A program made the translations under genes and the position numbers. DNA of 64,000 bases, taken from the NCBI GenBank assembly GCA_900498135.1, contig LR026961.1, positions 4,065,419 to 4,129,418 of the forward strand, read 5' to 3'. How positions within the stretch are numbered: position 1 is the first letter of the stretch; each line of letters starts with the position of its first letter. Origin of the DNA: an uncultured Desulfatiglans sp. (GTDB lineage Bacteria; Desulfobacterota; DSM-4660; Desulfatiglandales; Desulfatiglandaceae). The notes below the pieces were generated by a model. The model was not told the DNA's origin. It saw only the letters and a list, made by a program, of their open reading frames with translations, and did no database searches. Below, one piece after another: positions 46,285 through 55,764 of the stretch.

Positions 46285-47823
46285 ATGAATCTTTCCGAGA
46301 TCCTGCTCCGGCATCGGGACAGGATCATCCACGACTGGGTCGAGAGGCTCCACAGGGATGTAAGCCCCACCTATTCGGCCTTGCCCGAGGAGAACCTCCT
46401 GAGGACCATCCCGGCGGTGACGGATGCCAACTACGCCGTCCTGGCCGCGGGCGACCACTCGAGGATCGACGCCTTTATCGAGTGGATCGGCAACATCCGC
46501 TCGAGCGCCGGGTTTTCGGTATCCGAGGTCCAGAAGGCCTTCGAACTCTACCGGGCCATCCTTCTGCCCATTTTGGCCGCCGAACTGGAGGCCCCGGACC
46601 TGCTGCCGGCCATCCAGCATCTGAACGACTGCCTCAGCTACACCCTGCATCGATTCAGCGACCATTTCCAGGCGCTCCACAACGCCGAGATCAAAAGGTA
46701 TGCCCAGACGCTCGAGGTCAAGGTCGCCGAGCGCACCCGGCAACTGGCCGAATCCGAATCGAAGTACCGCACGCTGGTCGAAAAGATTCGGGACGGGTAT
46801 TTCGTAAGCCGGGCGGGAAGGATCCTCTTCGCCAACAAGGCGTTTTGCGGCATGCACGGCTACCCTAAAAAGGATGTGCTCGGACGCCCGTTCACCGACT
46901 TCGTCGCAGCCGGATCGCTCGGGAAGATCCGCCGGATCGATGAAGGGCAACCGCCGGGGAGATCGCACGGCAGGCAGTATGTCTACAACCGGCTTCACCG
47001 CAACGGAACGGAGCTGCCCACCGAGAACACGGTGACACTCGCGCTGTACGAGGGGAAGGCGGCGACCATCGGCATCTCCCGGGACATCGCGGAGCGGGTG
47101 GAAATCGAACGGCGGGTACGGGAAGCGGAAGGTCTTGCGCGCATCGGGCACCTGACGACATCTCTCGCCCACGAGATCCGGAACCCCTTGTCATCCGTCA
47201 AGATGAGCGTCCAGATGATCCTGAAGAACACCGGCTTCGGCGCGACGGACCGGCGGAGGCTCGAGATCCTCGCCCAACAGATCTCCCGCCTCGAAGCCAT
47301 CGTGGGCGACATGCTCGACCTCGCCAGACCCCTGCGTTTCGCCTTTGCGCCCGCCTCCATCATCGATGCGATCGAGATGTCGCTCGAGGTGCTCGAGGCC
47401 AAGCTGAACGAAAAGCGGATTCACGTGCGCAGACGATTTGGCAAAGCGCTCCCTCTCCTTGCCATCGACCGGGAAAAGATGGAGCAGGCGATCATCAACC
47501 TTCTCCTGAACGCGGTCGAAGCGGTGGAAGCGGAGGGGCGCATTCAGCTCTCGGCTCGGCTTCTGCGGAAAAAGAACGCCGTCGAGGTGGCGATATGCGA
47601 CAATGGCCCCGGGGTAAGCCCTGAAGATTTGCCCTATCTCTTCGACCCGTTCTTCAGCAAGAAAGCAAAAGGCACCGGCCTCGGGCTCGCCAATACCAAA
47701 CGCATCGTCGAGGCCCACGGGGCGTCCATCCACGCCTCCCCCGCGCAGGGAGGAGGTCTGTGTTTCTTCATGGTGTTCCCCACTTCGCCGGGACCGTCCG
47801 CGGGCTCCGGCATTGAAACATGA
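46285..47823 (+). CDS. Soluble PAS sensor histidine kinase (NtrB-like)
   Basis: 512 aa, AGGAGA eight bases before the ATG. Residues 1-125 resemble the RsbRD-type four-helix sensor found in soluble kinases (LLRHRDRIIHDWVERLHRD, FELYRAILLPILAAELEA). A short coiled coil, a PAS domain (about 155-275), then HisKA with AHEIRNPLSSVK (phospho-acceptor H296) and HATPase with NLLLNAVEAVE, DNGPGV and KGTGLGL. No membrane helix, so it senses a cytoplasmic signal. The stop lies 14 bases before the start of the NtrC-type regulator, which should be its partner. Confidence 0.93.
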   Translation: MNLSEILLRHRDRIIHDWVERLHRDVSPTYSALPEENLLRTIPAVTDANYAVLAAGDHSRIDAFIEWIGNIRSSAGFSVSEVQKAFELYRAILLPILAAELEAPDLLPAIQHLNDCLSYTLHRFSDHFQALHNAEIKRYAQTLEVKVAERTRQLAESESKYRTLVEKIRDGYFVSRAGRILFANKAFCGMHGYPKKDVLGRPFTDFVAAGSLGKIRRIDEGQPPGRSHGRQYVYNRLHRNGTELPTENTVTLALYEGKAATIGISRDIAERVEIERRVREAEGLARIGHLTTSLAHEIRNPLSSVKMSVQMILKNTGFGATDRRRLEILAQQISRLEAIVGDMLDLARPLRFAFAPASIIDAIEMSLEVLEAKLNEKRIHVRRRFGKALPLLAIDREKMEQAIINLLLNAVEAVEAEGRIQLSARLLRKKNAVEVAICDNGPGVSPEDLPYLFDPFFSKKAKGTGLGLANTKRIVEAHGASIHASPAQGGGLCFFMVFPTSPGPSAGSGIET

Positions 47824-47836
47824 GGATGATGTTTCC

Positions 47837-49222
47837 ATGGCTAAACCAACCCTGCTGATCGTCGACGACGAACCCTCTTCGCTCGAACTCCTGGAGGGCT
47901 ATCTCCGTGACAAAGGATTCCATGTCGCCTGCGCCGTGACCGGCACCGAATGCATCGACAAAGCCCGCTCGCTGCAGCCCGATGTCGTCATCCTGGACGT
48001 GCGGCTGCCGGACAGAAGCGGACTGGAGATCCTGAAGGAACTCCGGAAAGGAGAGAATCCCCCCTATGTGATCATCATCACCGCCTTTCACGACATGGAC
48101 ACCACCATCCAGGCGATCCGCTCCGGCGCCTTCGAGTACATCCCCAAACCCATCGATGTCGACGAACTGGAAGATGCCATCCAAAGGGCGCTCGAGCTGT
48201 CCAGGATGCGCAGGCGCCAGGCTCCCGCCCGAAGGCCCCGGGACCAGGAATTCAAAAAGGGCGAGATCATCGGCAAGACCAGGGAGATGAACGAGATCTT
48301 CAAGACGATCGGCGTCTTGTCCGCCAACCGGGTCAATGTCCTGATCGAGGGTGAAACCGGGACCGGCAAGGAGTTGGTCGCCCGTGCCATCCACTCTCAC
48401 AGCGCCTGGAAGGACCAGCCCTTCGTCGCGATCAACTGCTCGGCCATCGTCGAAAACCTCCTCGAAAGCGAGCTTTTCGGGCACGAAAAAGGCGCCTTCA
48501 CCGGTGCGGTCTCCTCCAAGAAGGGGATGTTCGAGATCGCCGAAGCCGGCACCCTTTTTCTGGACGAAGTGGGCGAGATCCCGGTCGAACTGCAGGCAAA
48601 GCTCCTTCGAGTCCTTCAGGAAAAGGAATTTCTGCGCGTGGGCGGCGAAAAGCCCCTGCAGCTCAAGGCCCGGATCATCGCGGCAACGAACCGGAACCTC
48701 CGCAGCATGGTCCGCAAGGGGGCTTTCAGGGAGGACCTCTTCTACCGGTTGAGCGTAGCCACCGTCCGGATCCCGCCACTCAGGGATCGTCAGGCCGACA
48801 TCCCTCTGATCGTCGACCACCTTCTGAAGCGTATCGGCACCGAACTGCAGCACCGGATCGAGGGCGTCGAAGAAGCCGCGATGCAGCGGATGATCCGCTA
48901 TCCCTGGCCGGGGAATGTGCGGGAGTTGGAAAACATCCTCACCAAAACGGCGATTCTCACCAAGGGGAGCCTCATCACGGACGCGGTGACCGCCCCTCTC
49001 CTGAATAAAACCCATGCGGGAAGAGGAAGCGACGAGCCCGCAAAGGCTCCGGAAGACCAGCCGGCCGAATCTGAGCGCGAGCGGATCCTGCGGGTCCTGA
49101 ACGAGGTCCACTGGCATTACGGCAAGGCCTGCGAACAACTCGGGATCTCCCGCCCCACCCTGAGCAGGCGGATGAAGCTTTACGGCATCGAGTCGAAATC
49201 CCGGCGATCCTTGCGCGGCTGA
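47837..49222 (+). CDS. NtrC-family sigma-54-dependent response regulator
   Basis: 461 aa from the ATG at 47837 (GAGGA about ten bases upstream). Receiver domain with VDDEPSS, phospho-acceptor D54 in VILDVRLPD and the conserved K in IPKPID. AAA+ domain with Walker A EGETGTGKEL (about 171-178), GAFTGA at about 219-224 for sigma-54 contact, and Walker B GTLFLDEVGEIP. C-terminal Fis-type HTH (KACEQLGISRPTLSRRMKLY). Encoded right after its kinase and directly upstream of paired palindromes and a sigma-54 promoter, so the aryl-CoA ligase gene is the obvious target. Confidence 0.95.
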   Translation: MAKPTLLIVDDEPSSLELLEGYLRDKGFHVACAVTGTECIDKARSLQPDVVILDVRLPDRSGLEILKELRKGENPPYVIIITAFHDMDTTIQAIRSGAFEYIPKPIDVDELEDAIQRALELSRMRRRQAPARRPRDQEFKKGEIIGKTREMNEIFKTIGVLSANRVNVLIEGETGTGKELVARAIHSHSAWKDQPFVAINCSAIVENLLESELFGHEKGAFTGAVSSKKGMFEIAEAGTLFLDEVGEIPVELQAKLLRVLQEKEFLRVGGEKPLQLKARIIAATNRNLRSMVRKGAFREDLFYRLSVATVRIPPLRDRQADIPLIVDHLLKRIGTELQHRIEGVEEAAMQRMIRYPWPGNVRELENILTKTAILTKGSLITDAVTAPLLNKTHAGRGSDEPAKAPEDQPAESERERILRVLNEVHWHYGKACEQLGISRPTLSRRMKLYGIESKSRRSLRG

Positions 49223-49239
49223 GTTGGGCGCGTTGCCTT

Positions 49240-49410
49240 CACCGGTAAACCTCTCGGCGGTGACCGATGGTCAGAGCGAGAACAACCGCCCGCTCGTCTT
49301 GAATCTCGCAGAGCACCCTGTAGTTTCCTATCCGATATCTCCACTGGAAGCGGCTCAACCGGTTTTCAATTTTTAAAAGCGCTTTCGATTCTTTTCGATT
49401 TTTCGAAGCG
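49240..49410 (-). pseudogene. Remnant of a RelE/ParE-type toxin
   Basis: Reading the minus strand, the last residues before the TGA at 49242-49240 are [20 protein letters not shown] and then [16 protein letters not shown], the classic RelE C-terminus (WRYRxGxYRV ... VGHRREVYR). Upstream the frame degenerates into Lys/Ser/Glu-rich codons and meets a stop at about 49428, so the N-terminal half is lost. No antitoxin gene is seen. It overlaps the control region of the ligase gene. Confidence 0.75.
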
Positions 49411-49413
49411 CTT
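49377..49413. promoter_or_regulatory. Paired palindromes, candidate activator sites
   Basis: Two perfect AAGCGCTT palindromes at 49377-49384 and 49406-49413, centres 29 bp apart, embedded in AAAAGCGCTTTCG and TCGAAGCGCTTTG. They lie about 75-110 bp before the sigma-54 element, the usual distance for NtrC-type enhancer sites. An alternative reading is a weak hairpin terminator. Confidence 0.5.
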
Positions 49414-49484
49414 TGTTTTCTATCCGTTCAGTATCGACAATGTAAGGCACTTATATTAATAATCTTTTCGCATAGCCTCCATTT

Positions 49485-49499
49485 TGGCATGTCCCTTGC
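49485..49499 (+). promoter_or_regulatory. Sigma-54 promoter
   Basis: TGGCATGTCCCTTGC differs from the consensus TGGCACG-N4-TTGC at one base, with exact GG-GC spacing. Transcription should begin near 49511, about 33 bases before the ligase ATG. Confidence 0.85.
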
Positions 49500-49543
49500 G
49501 TTACCTTCTTACCAAACCATTCAAATCAAAAGGGGGTAACGCC

Positions 49544-51076
49544 ATGAACGAGCAGATCAGACAGGACACGTTCAATATCGCCTCACGGCTCCTGGACGAG
49601 AACGCCGCCGAGCGAGGGGACAAGGTCGCGATCTACTGCGGAGAAGAAACCGTCACCTACCGGGACGTACTGAAGAATGTCAACCGATTCGCGAACGTCC
49701 TCAAAAAGCTGAACGTCAAGCCGACCGAACGCGTCATGATCCATCTGCCCGATTCGCCGATGTTCATCTATGCCTTCCTGGGCAGCATCAAGCACGGCGC
49801 CTGGCCGGTCCCGGTCAACACCATGCTGGGCGTGGCCGACTACGAATACCTCCTCGAGAACAGTGAGGCGCGTGTTCTGGTCACGGAAAAGACCAGCAAG
49901 GCGGCCTGCGCCGGGACACGCCACCTTTGCTACCGCCTCTTCGCCGATGACGGACTGGATGAATGGCTTTCGGAGGCCTCGGACGAGGCCGAGGCCCATC
50001 CCGCCCATGAAGACGACATCGCCTTCTGGCTCTACAGCTCGGGCAGCACCGGGCGCCCCAAGGGGACGCCCCACAAGCACATCGACCTGCTGTTCATCGC
50101 CAATGCCTACGGCCGGCATGTCCTGCACATCACGGAAGAAGACAAGCTCTTTTCGGTGAGCAAGCTCTTTTTCGCCTACGGGCTCGGAAACAACCTCGCT
50201 ATCCCGTTCCGCTACGGCGCGCCGGTCGTTCTCCTCTCCGACCGGCCTTCGCCAGAAAACGTGCTGCAGATCATCCAGGAACAGCAGCCGACAATCTTTT
50301 TCGGCGTACCGACCCAGTACAACTCCCTCCTGAAAAAGATCGACCAGATCCGTTTCGAGTCCCTCAGGCTCTGTGCGTCGGCCGGGGAGGCGCTTCCGCC
50401 CGAAGTCCTGAGGAAATGGCGCGAGAAGACGGGGCTCACCATTCTCGATGGGATCGGCTCCACCGAAGCGATGCACATCTTCATCTCCAACTACTCGGAT
50501 GATGTCCTCGAAGGGACCTCGGGACGCCTCGTCCCCGGATTCCAGGCAAAGATCGTGGACCTCTCGGGAAAAGAGGTTCCGCAGGGCGTGCCGGGGCACC
50601 TGCTCATCAGGGGCCGCAGCATCACACCGGGCTACTGGAAAAGGCCGGAAGAAAACGCCGAGAAGATGCTCGAAGGGGGCTGGTTCAGGACCGGTGACAT
50701 CTACAGCCAGGTCGGAGGCTATTTCACCTACCAGGGGCGTGGGGACGACATGCTGAAGGTCGGCGGAATCTGGGTCTCGCCCGTCGAAATCGAAAACGTC
50801 CTCATGGAGCACAAGGCTGTTCACGAGTGCGCCGTGGTCGGACAGGAGATCGAGGGGCTGATCAAGCCGTTTGCCTATGTCATTCTCGAACCGCAGTACG
50901 CGGGCGCCGACACGGACAAGCCCAGGCTCAGCCGTGAACTGCTCGACTACGCAGCCGGCAGACTCCCGAGGTTCAAGTGCCCCTGGGACATCATGCTGCC
51001 GGACGAACTCCCGAAGACCGCCACCGGAAAGATCCAGCGCTTCAAGCTGCGCATGCCCGAGCGGCAGGCTGCTTAA
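49544..51076 (+). CDS. Benzoate-CoA ligase family protein
   Basis: ANL-superfamily acid-CoA ligase, 510 aa from the ATG at 49544 (AGGGGG seven bases upstream). P-loop LYSSGSTGRPKGTPHKH, the A5-type motif DGIGSTEAMHIFISN, WFRTGDIYSQVGGYFTYQGR and the catalytic Lys in LPKTATGKIQRFKLR. The pattern (VPVNTMLGVADYEYLLENSE, SKLFFAYGLGNN) is that of benzoate/4-hydroxybenzoate-CoA ligases that start anaerobic aromatic degradation. Substrate not proven. Under a sigma-54 promoter beside a two-component pair, so probably induced by an aromatic acid. Confidence 0.9.
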   Translation: MNEQIRQDTFNIASRLLDENAAERGDKVAIYCGEETVTYRDVLKNVNRFANVLKKLNVKPTERVMIHLPDSPMFIYAFLGSIKHGAWPVPVNTMLGVADYEYLLENSEARVLVTEKTSKAACAGTRHLCYRLFADDGLDEWLSEASDEAEAHPAHEDDIAFWLYSSGSTGRPKGTPHKHIDLLFIANAYGRHVLHITEEDKLFSVSKLFFAYGLGNNLAIPFRYGAPVVLLSDRPSPENVLQIIQEQQPTIFFGVPTQYNSLLKKIDQIRFESLRLCASAGEALPPEVLRKWREKTGLTILDGIGSTEAMHIFISNYSDDVLEGTSGRLVPGFQAKIVDLSGKEVPQGVPGHLLIRGRSITPGYWKRPEENAEKMLEGGWFRTGDIYSQVGGYFTYQGRGDDMLKVGGIWVSPVEIENVLMEHKAVHECAVVGQEIEGLIKPFAYVILEPQYAGADTDKPRLSRELLDYAAGRLPRFKCPWDIMLPDELPKTATGKIQRFKLRMPERQAA

Positions 51077-51082
51077 ACCCTG

Positions 51083-52573
51083 CTATTTTTCCCCCGCCTT
51101 GCCTGATGCGTACGTGCTGGGCTGGGGGACCTGTCCATCCGCATCGCGTGGGGTGGCAGCGTTCTCCCCTCCCCCACCCAGCACAGCATAAAGCCGCACT
51201 TGATTCGCCAGCCGTGCGAAGCGGATAGTGATCAGGCCCTGCTGTGCGGCGTAAAGGGAGCGCTGGGCATCCAGCACGTTCAGGTAGGTGTCGATCCCCT
51301 TTTCATACCGTGACTTCGACAGCTGATAGGTCTCCGACGTAGCCTCGACCAGCGATTCCTGCGCCTCCATGCGGTCCCCGAGGGTCCCTTCGCCCGCCAG
51401 GGCATTGTTCACCTCCAGAAATGCATTCTGAATCGCCTTTTCGTAGCGCGTGACGGCAAGCTCCCGGTCGACTTGACTCACCTTGAGCGCGGACCAGAGG
51501 CCGGGGTAGAAGATCGGCAGATCCACCCTCGGGGCGACATTCCAGACACCGGAGCCCGAGCGGAACAACCCGGAGAGCTCTGCGCTCGCGGTCCCGGCCG
51601 CCGCGGTGAGCGAGATCCGCGGGAAAAGGGCCGCGCGCGCCGCGCCGATGTTGGCGTTCGCAGCCCTGAGGAGCCTCTCCGCCTGAAGAACATCCGGACG
51701 GCTGAGCAGCACCTCGGAAGAAAGCCCGGGAGAGACGGTGCCCAGGGCGGCCACCGTGCTGAGCCCCTCCGGCTTCAGTTCATCGGGAACGAGTCCTCCC
51801 ACCAGAAGGTCGAGGGCGTTTTCGACCTGGGCCGTCCGCTCCGTGAAAAGGGCGATGTCCACCCGTGCGGAATCCACGCGGGTCTGCACCTGGCGCAGAT
51901 CGATCTTCGGCGCCAGGCCGACCTCGTAGCGCCGTTTGATCAGGTTGTAGCTGTCCTGCTGCGCCTCGAGCGTGGACTGGGCCAGCCGAAGGTTTTCACG
52001 CTCCGTGGCGAGGCTCAGGTAGGCGATCGCGATCTCCGAGATGAGAAGGATCCGGGTGCTCCGCCGCGCCTCCTCGGTGGCGAAGTACGTCTCGAGGGCC
52101 TGCTGCTCGAGGCTGCGGATGCGCCCGAAGAAATCGATTTCCCAGGAAGCGATGCCCAGATCCACGCGGTATTCCTCACTTGTCCTGGGCGTACCGCTGC
52201 TCGAGAGATCCGCGGGGATCCTTCCTTTGTATCCACTTCCCGTCGCACCGATCCACGGCAGCAGCTCGGCGCGCTGGATCCCGTAAAGCGCCCGCGCCCG
52301 TTCCACGTTGAGGGCGGCCGCCCGCAAATCCCGATTGTTCTGAAGCCCGAGTTCGATGACCTGGCGCATCCGCTCATCGGTGAAAAAGGCGCGCCACTCA
52401 AGATCCGCCGCCAAAGGCGCATCCGACGTCCGCAGGCCTTCCCGGTAGGCGGGTCCGCTCTTCCACCCGCCCGGGATCGGGGCATCGGGCCGTTCGTAAT
52501 CGGGCATCAGGCTGCACCCGTTGAACACAAGCGCCCCCAGCGGCAGACAGGCAAGCATTTTCCGTATCATCAT
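51083..52573 (-). CDS. RND efflux outer-membrane lipoprotein (NodT/OprM family)
   Basis: 496 aa. Lipoprotein signal MMIRKMLACLPLGALVFNGC with the acylated Cys at 20. Two OEP repeats: NRDLRAAALNVERARALYGI and SRPDVLQAERLLRAANANIG mark the typical helix starts. Overlaps the RND pump gene by four bases. Convergent with the ligase gene, only six bases apart. Confidence 0.93.
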   Translation of the reverse strand: MMIRKMLACLPLGALVFNGCSLMPDYERPDAPIPGGWKSGPAYREGLRTSDAPLAADLEWRAFFTDERMRQVIELGLQNNRDLRAAALNVERARALYGIQRAELLPWIGATGSGYKGRIPADLSSSGTPRTSEEYRVDLGIASWEIDFFGRIRSLEQQALETYFATEEARRSTRILLISEIAIAYLSLATERENLRLAQSTLEAQQDSYNLIKRRYEVGLAPKIDLRQVQTRVDSARVDIALFTERTAQVENALDLLVGGLVPDELKPEGLSTVAALGTVSPGLSSEVLLSRPDVLQAERLLRAANANIGAARAALFPRISLTAAAGTASAELSGLFRSGSGVWNVAPRVDLPIFYPGLWSALKVSQVDRELAVTRYEKAIQNAFLEVNNALAGEGTLGDRMEAQESLVEATSETYQLSKSRYEKGIDTYLNVLDAQRSLYAAQQGLITIRFARLANQVRLYAVLGGGGENAATPRDADGQVPQPSTYASGKAGEK

Positions 52574-55500
52574 TCTCTCATCTCCAGACGGGCTTCGACC
52601 TCAGAAGCAGGGGTCTGATCCATGGCCCCCTGCTTTCTCCCAAAAAGCCTCACCACCACGACATAGAACAGAGGGATGAAAAAAATCGCCAAAAAGGTCG
52701 CGGTCGCCATCCCACCCAGAACACCGGTGCCGATTGCATTCTGCGCGCCCGCCCCCGCGCCCGTGGCGATGGCGAGTGGAAGCACCCCGAAGCCGAAGGC
52801 GAGTGATGTCATGACGATCGGACGCAGCCTCAGTTTGGCCCCTTCCAGGGTGGCGTCGATGAGGCCTCTGCCTTCCCTCACCTTGGCCATGGCGAACTGG
52901 ACGATCAGGATGGCGTTTTTGGTCGTGAGCCCGAGGACGGTCAGCATCCCGATCTGAAAATAGACATCGTTCGGCAGCCCGCGAAAGGAGGTCGCGAGCA
53001 CGCCGCCGATCACGCCGAGCGGCAGCGCCAGCATGACCGAGATCGGAACCGTCCAACTCTCGTAAAGGGCGGCCAGACAAAGGAAGATCACGATCATCGA
53101 AAAGGCGTAAAGGACCGGCGCCTGGGATGTCGCCATCCGCTCCTGATAGGAGATGCCGGCCCAATCGAAGCCGGTTCCCTGCGGAAGCTTGCGTGCGATC
53201 TCCTCCATGGCCTGCATCGCCTCGCCGGAGCTGGTCCCGGGGGAAGGCTCCCCCCAGAAATTCAGGGAGGGAAAGGCGTTGAAGCGTTCTAAACGAGGCG
53301 ATCCATAGGTCCAGCGTCCGGTCGCGAAGGCGGTGAGGGGCGTCATCGTTCCCGCTTGATTGCGCACGTAGAGACGATCGAGATCGCTCGGCAGCATCCG
53401 GTAGGGCGCATCCGCCTGCACATAGACCCGCTTGACCCGCCCGTTCTGGATGAAATCGTTGACGTAGGCGCTGCCGAACAGGGCTGAAACGGTGTTGTGA
53501 ATCGAGTCGATGGGCACACCGAGGGTGCCGGCCTTTTCCCAATCCACATCGATCCGGTATTGGGGCACATCCTCGAGGCCGTTCAGCCGGACGCGGATCA
53601 GCCGCGGGTCTTCATTCGCCATCCTGAGCAGCTGATCGCCAGCCGCCATCAAGGCTTCGTGGCCGATCCCCCCCCGGTCCTGCAGTTGAAAATCGAAGCC
53701 GCCCGCCCGGCCGAGTTCGATCACGGCGGGCGGTGGAAAGGCGAAGACCCGCGCGTTCCGAATCTGTGAAAACCGCCCCATGGCCCGCCCCAACAGGGCC
53801 TCGATCTTGAGATCCGGCCGGTCCCTGAGATCCCAATCCCGCAGCTGAACGAATGCCATGCCGGAGTTCTGCCCGGCGCCCGAGAAGCTCCGGCCGGTCA
53901 AGGTCATAATGGATCGAACCGTCTCCTTCTCTTCTTCCAGCAGGTAGGTCCGAACCTCCTTCATGACCTCCTCGGACTGCTCCATGGTCGAACCCGGCGG
54001 CAGAGTCGCCTGGACGAACATGATGCCCTGGTCCTCGTCCGGAAGGTAAGCCGTGGGCATCCGCAGAAAAAGGAAGCCAAGGGCTGCGACCAGAAGGAAA
54101 TAGATGAACAGGTAACGGAGCTTCCGTCTCAGGATCCCTCCGACCACCAGCTGGTACTTGTCTCTGACCCAGAAGAACGTCCGGTCGAACCAGCGGAAAA
54201 AAGGCCGGAAAAGGAAAAAGGCGCTGTCCGCGGGCGTGTGCCCTTTGGGCATGGGCCTCAGGAGCGAGGCGCAGAGGACCGGCGTCAGGATCAGGGCGAC
54301 CAGGACCGAGAGCAGCATGGCGGCGATAACGGTCACGGAGAACTGGCGGTAGATGACGCCCGTAGAGCCGCCGAAAAACGCCATAGGGCCGAACACCGCC
54401 GAGAGGACCAGGCCGATCCCGACCAGCGCGCTCGTGATCTCGCCCATGGACTTGCGGGTCGCCTCCCGCGGCGGCAGGTTCTCGTCGCGCATCACCCGCT
54501 CGACATTCTCCACAACCACGATCGCATCGTCCACGAGGAGGCCGATCGCCAGCACCATCGCGAACATGGTCAGCATGTTGATGGAAAATCCGAACAGCCC
54601 CAGTACGGCGAAGGTCCCCAGGATCACCACCGGCACCGCCATCGTCGGGATCAGCGTGGCCCGGATGTTCCCCATGAAAAGGTACATCACCAGAAATACG
54701 AGCACGATCGCTTCCAGCAGGGTCTTGACCACTTCATCGATGGCCACCTCGACGAAGGGGGTCGTCTCGTAAGGGTAGATGACTTTCATGCCAGGCGGAA
54801 AATAGTACGCGAGTTCCTCCATCTTCGCCTTGATGGCATCCGCGGTCTCGAGCGCGTTGGCCCCCGGGGCCTGGCGGACCGCCAGGGCGGCGGCGGGCAT
54901 CCCGTTGAAGAGCGCGCTCGTTTCGTAGCGCTCCGTACCGAGTTCCGTCCACCCGATATCCCGCAGGCGCACCGTGGACCCGTCCGGATTGATGCGCAGA
55001 GGGATCGCGGCAAACTCCTCCGGGGTCCGGAGCAGGTTCTGGACGATGATGGAGGCGTTCAGGCGCTGGCCCTCCACCGCCGGGACCGCCCCGAACTGGC
55101 CGGCGGAGATCTCCACGTTGTAGGCGCGCAGGCCGGCGATGACATCGTCGACGGTCAGCTTGTAGTCCGTGAGCTTGTCCGGATTGAGCCAGACCCGCAT
55201 CGCATACTGCGAGCCGAAACTTTCGACTTCTCCGACCCCCGGCACGCGCGCCAGCACCTTCTCGACGTTGGACTGCGCGTAATCCCTCAGATCGTTTTCG
55301 CCCATGCTGCCGTCTTCGGAGACCAGGCCGACGAGGATCAGGTAGTTGCGGGTGGATTTGCTGACCTTGACCCCCTGGCGTTGGACGACATCCGGGAGGC
55401 TCGCCATCGCGAGCTGGAGCTTGTTCTGCACCTGAGACCACGCAAAATCGGGGTCGGTACCCGGCGCGAAGGTCAGCTCCAGCCTCCCCGCGCCCGAGCC

Positions 55501-55752
55501 GTCGCTCGTCGCGGACATGTACAGCAGCCGGTCGAACCCCGTCATCTTCTGCTCGATGATCTGAATGACGCTGTTTTCGACCGTCTCGGCGGAGGCGCCC
55601 GGATAGAAGGCATCGATCGCGATCGAGGGAGGCGCGATGGGCGGGTACTGCGAGATGGGCAGATTGTAGATGGCGAGCGCCCCGGCGAGCATCATAATGA
55701 TGGCGATCACCCACGCGAATACGGGACGGTCCAGGAAAAAATTCGACAGCAT
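52570..55752 (-). CDS. RND multidrug efflux pump (HAE1/AcrB family)
   Basis: 1060 aa, normal length. Starts MLSNFFLDRPVFAWVIAIIM. Proton-relay Asp pair in GLLVDDAIVVVENVERVM; porter loops with SQYPPIAPPSIAIDAFYPGA and PDEDQGIMFVQATLPPGSTM; final helices with KNAILIVQFA and GTGVLGGMATATFLAIFFIP. Proton-driven export of hydrophobic compounds through adaptor and outer-membrane partners encoded on both sides. Twelve bases after the adaptor gene. Confidence 0.96.
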   Translation of the reverse strand: MLSNFFLDRPVFAWVIAIIMMLAGALAIYNLPISQYPPIAPPSIAIDAFYPGASAETVENSVIQIIEQKMTGFDRLLYMSATSDGSGAGRLELTFAPGTDPDFAWSQVQNKLQLAMASLPDVVQRQGVKVSKSTRNYLILVGLVSEDGSMGENDLRDYAQSNVEKVLARVPGVGEVESFGSQYAMRVWLNPDKLTDYKLTVDDVIAGLRAYNVEISAGQFGAVPAVEGQRLNASIIVQNLLRTPEEFAAIPLRINPDGSTVRLRDIGWTELGTERYETSALFNGMPAAALAVRQAPGANALETADAIKAKMEELAYYFPPGMKVIYPYETTPFVEVAIDEVVKTLLEAIVLVFLVMYLFMGNIRATLIPTMAVPVVILGTFAVLGLFGFSINMLTMFAMVLAIGLLVDDAIVVVENVERVMRDENLPPREATRKSMGEITSALVGIGLVLSAVFGPMAFFGGSTGVIYRQFSVTVIAAMLLSVLVALILTPVLCASLLRPMPKGHTPADSAFFLFRPFFRWFDRTFFWVRDKYQLVVGGILRRKLRYLFIYFLLVAALGFLFLRMPTAYLPDEDQGIMFVQATLPPGSTMEQSEEVMKEVRTYLLEEEKETVRSIMTLTGRSFSGAGQNSGMAFVQLRDWDLRDRPDLKIEALLGRAMGRFSQIRNARVFAFPPPAVIELGRAGGFDFQLQDRGGIGHEALMAAGDQLLRMANEDPRLIRVRLNGLEDVPQYRIDVDWEKAGTLGVPIDSIHNTVSALFGSAYVNDFIQNGRVKRVYVQADAPYRMLPSDLDRLYVRNQAGTMTPLTAFATGRWTYGSPRLERFNAFPSLNFWGEPSPGTSSGEAMQAMEEIARKLPQGTGFDWAGISYQERMATSQAPVLYAFSMIVIFLCLAALYESWTVPISVMLALPLGVIGGVLATSFRGLPNDVYFQIGMLTVLGLTTKNAILIVQFAMAKVREGRGLIDATLEGAKLRLRPIVMTSLAFGFGVLPLAIATGAGAGAQNAIGTGVLGGMATATFLAIFFIPLFYVVVVRLFGRKQGAMDQTPASEVEARLEMRE

Positions 55753-55764
55753 GACCGTCCTCCG

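Noticed and set aside
49371..49420. Rho-independent terminator after the NtrC-type gene
   Set aside because: The two AAGCGCTT blocks could pair, but the 21-base loop and lack of a proper T-run make an activator-site reading more likely.
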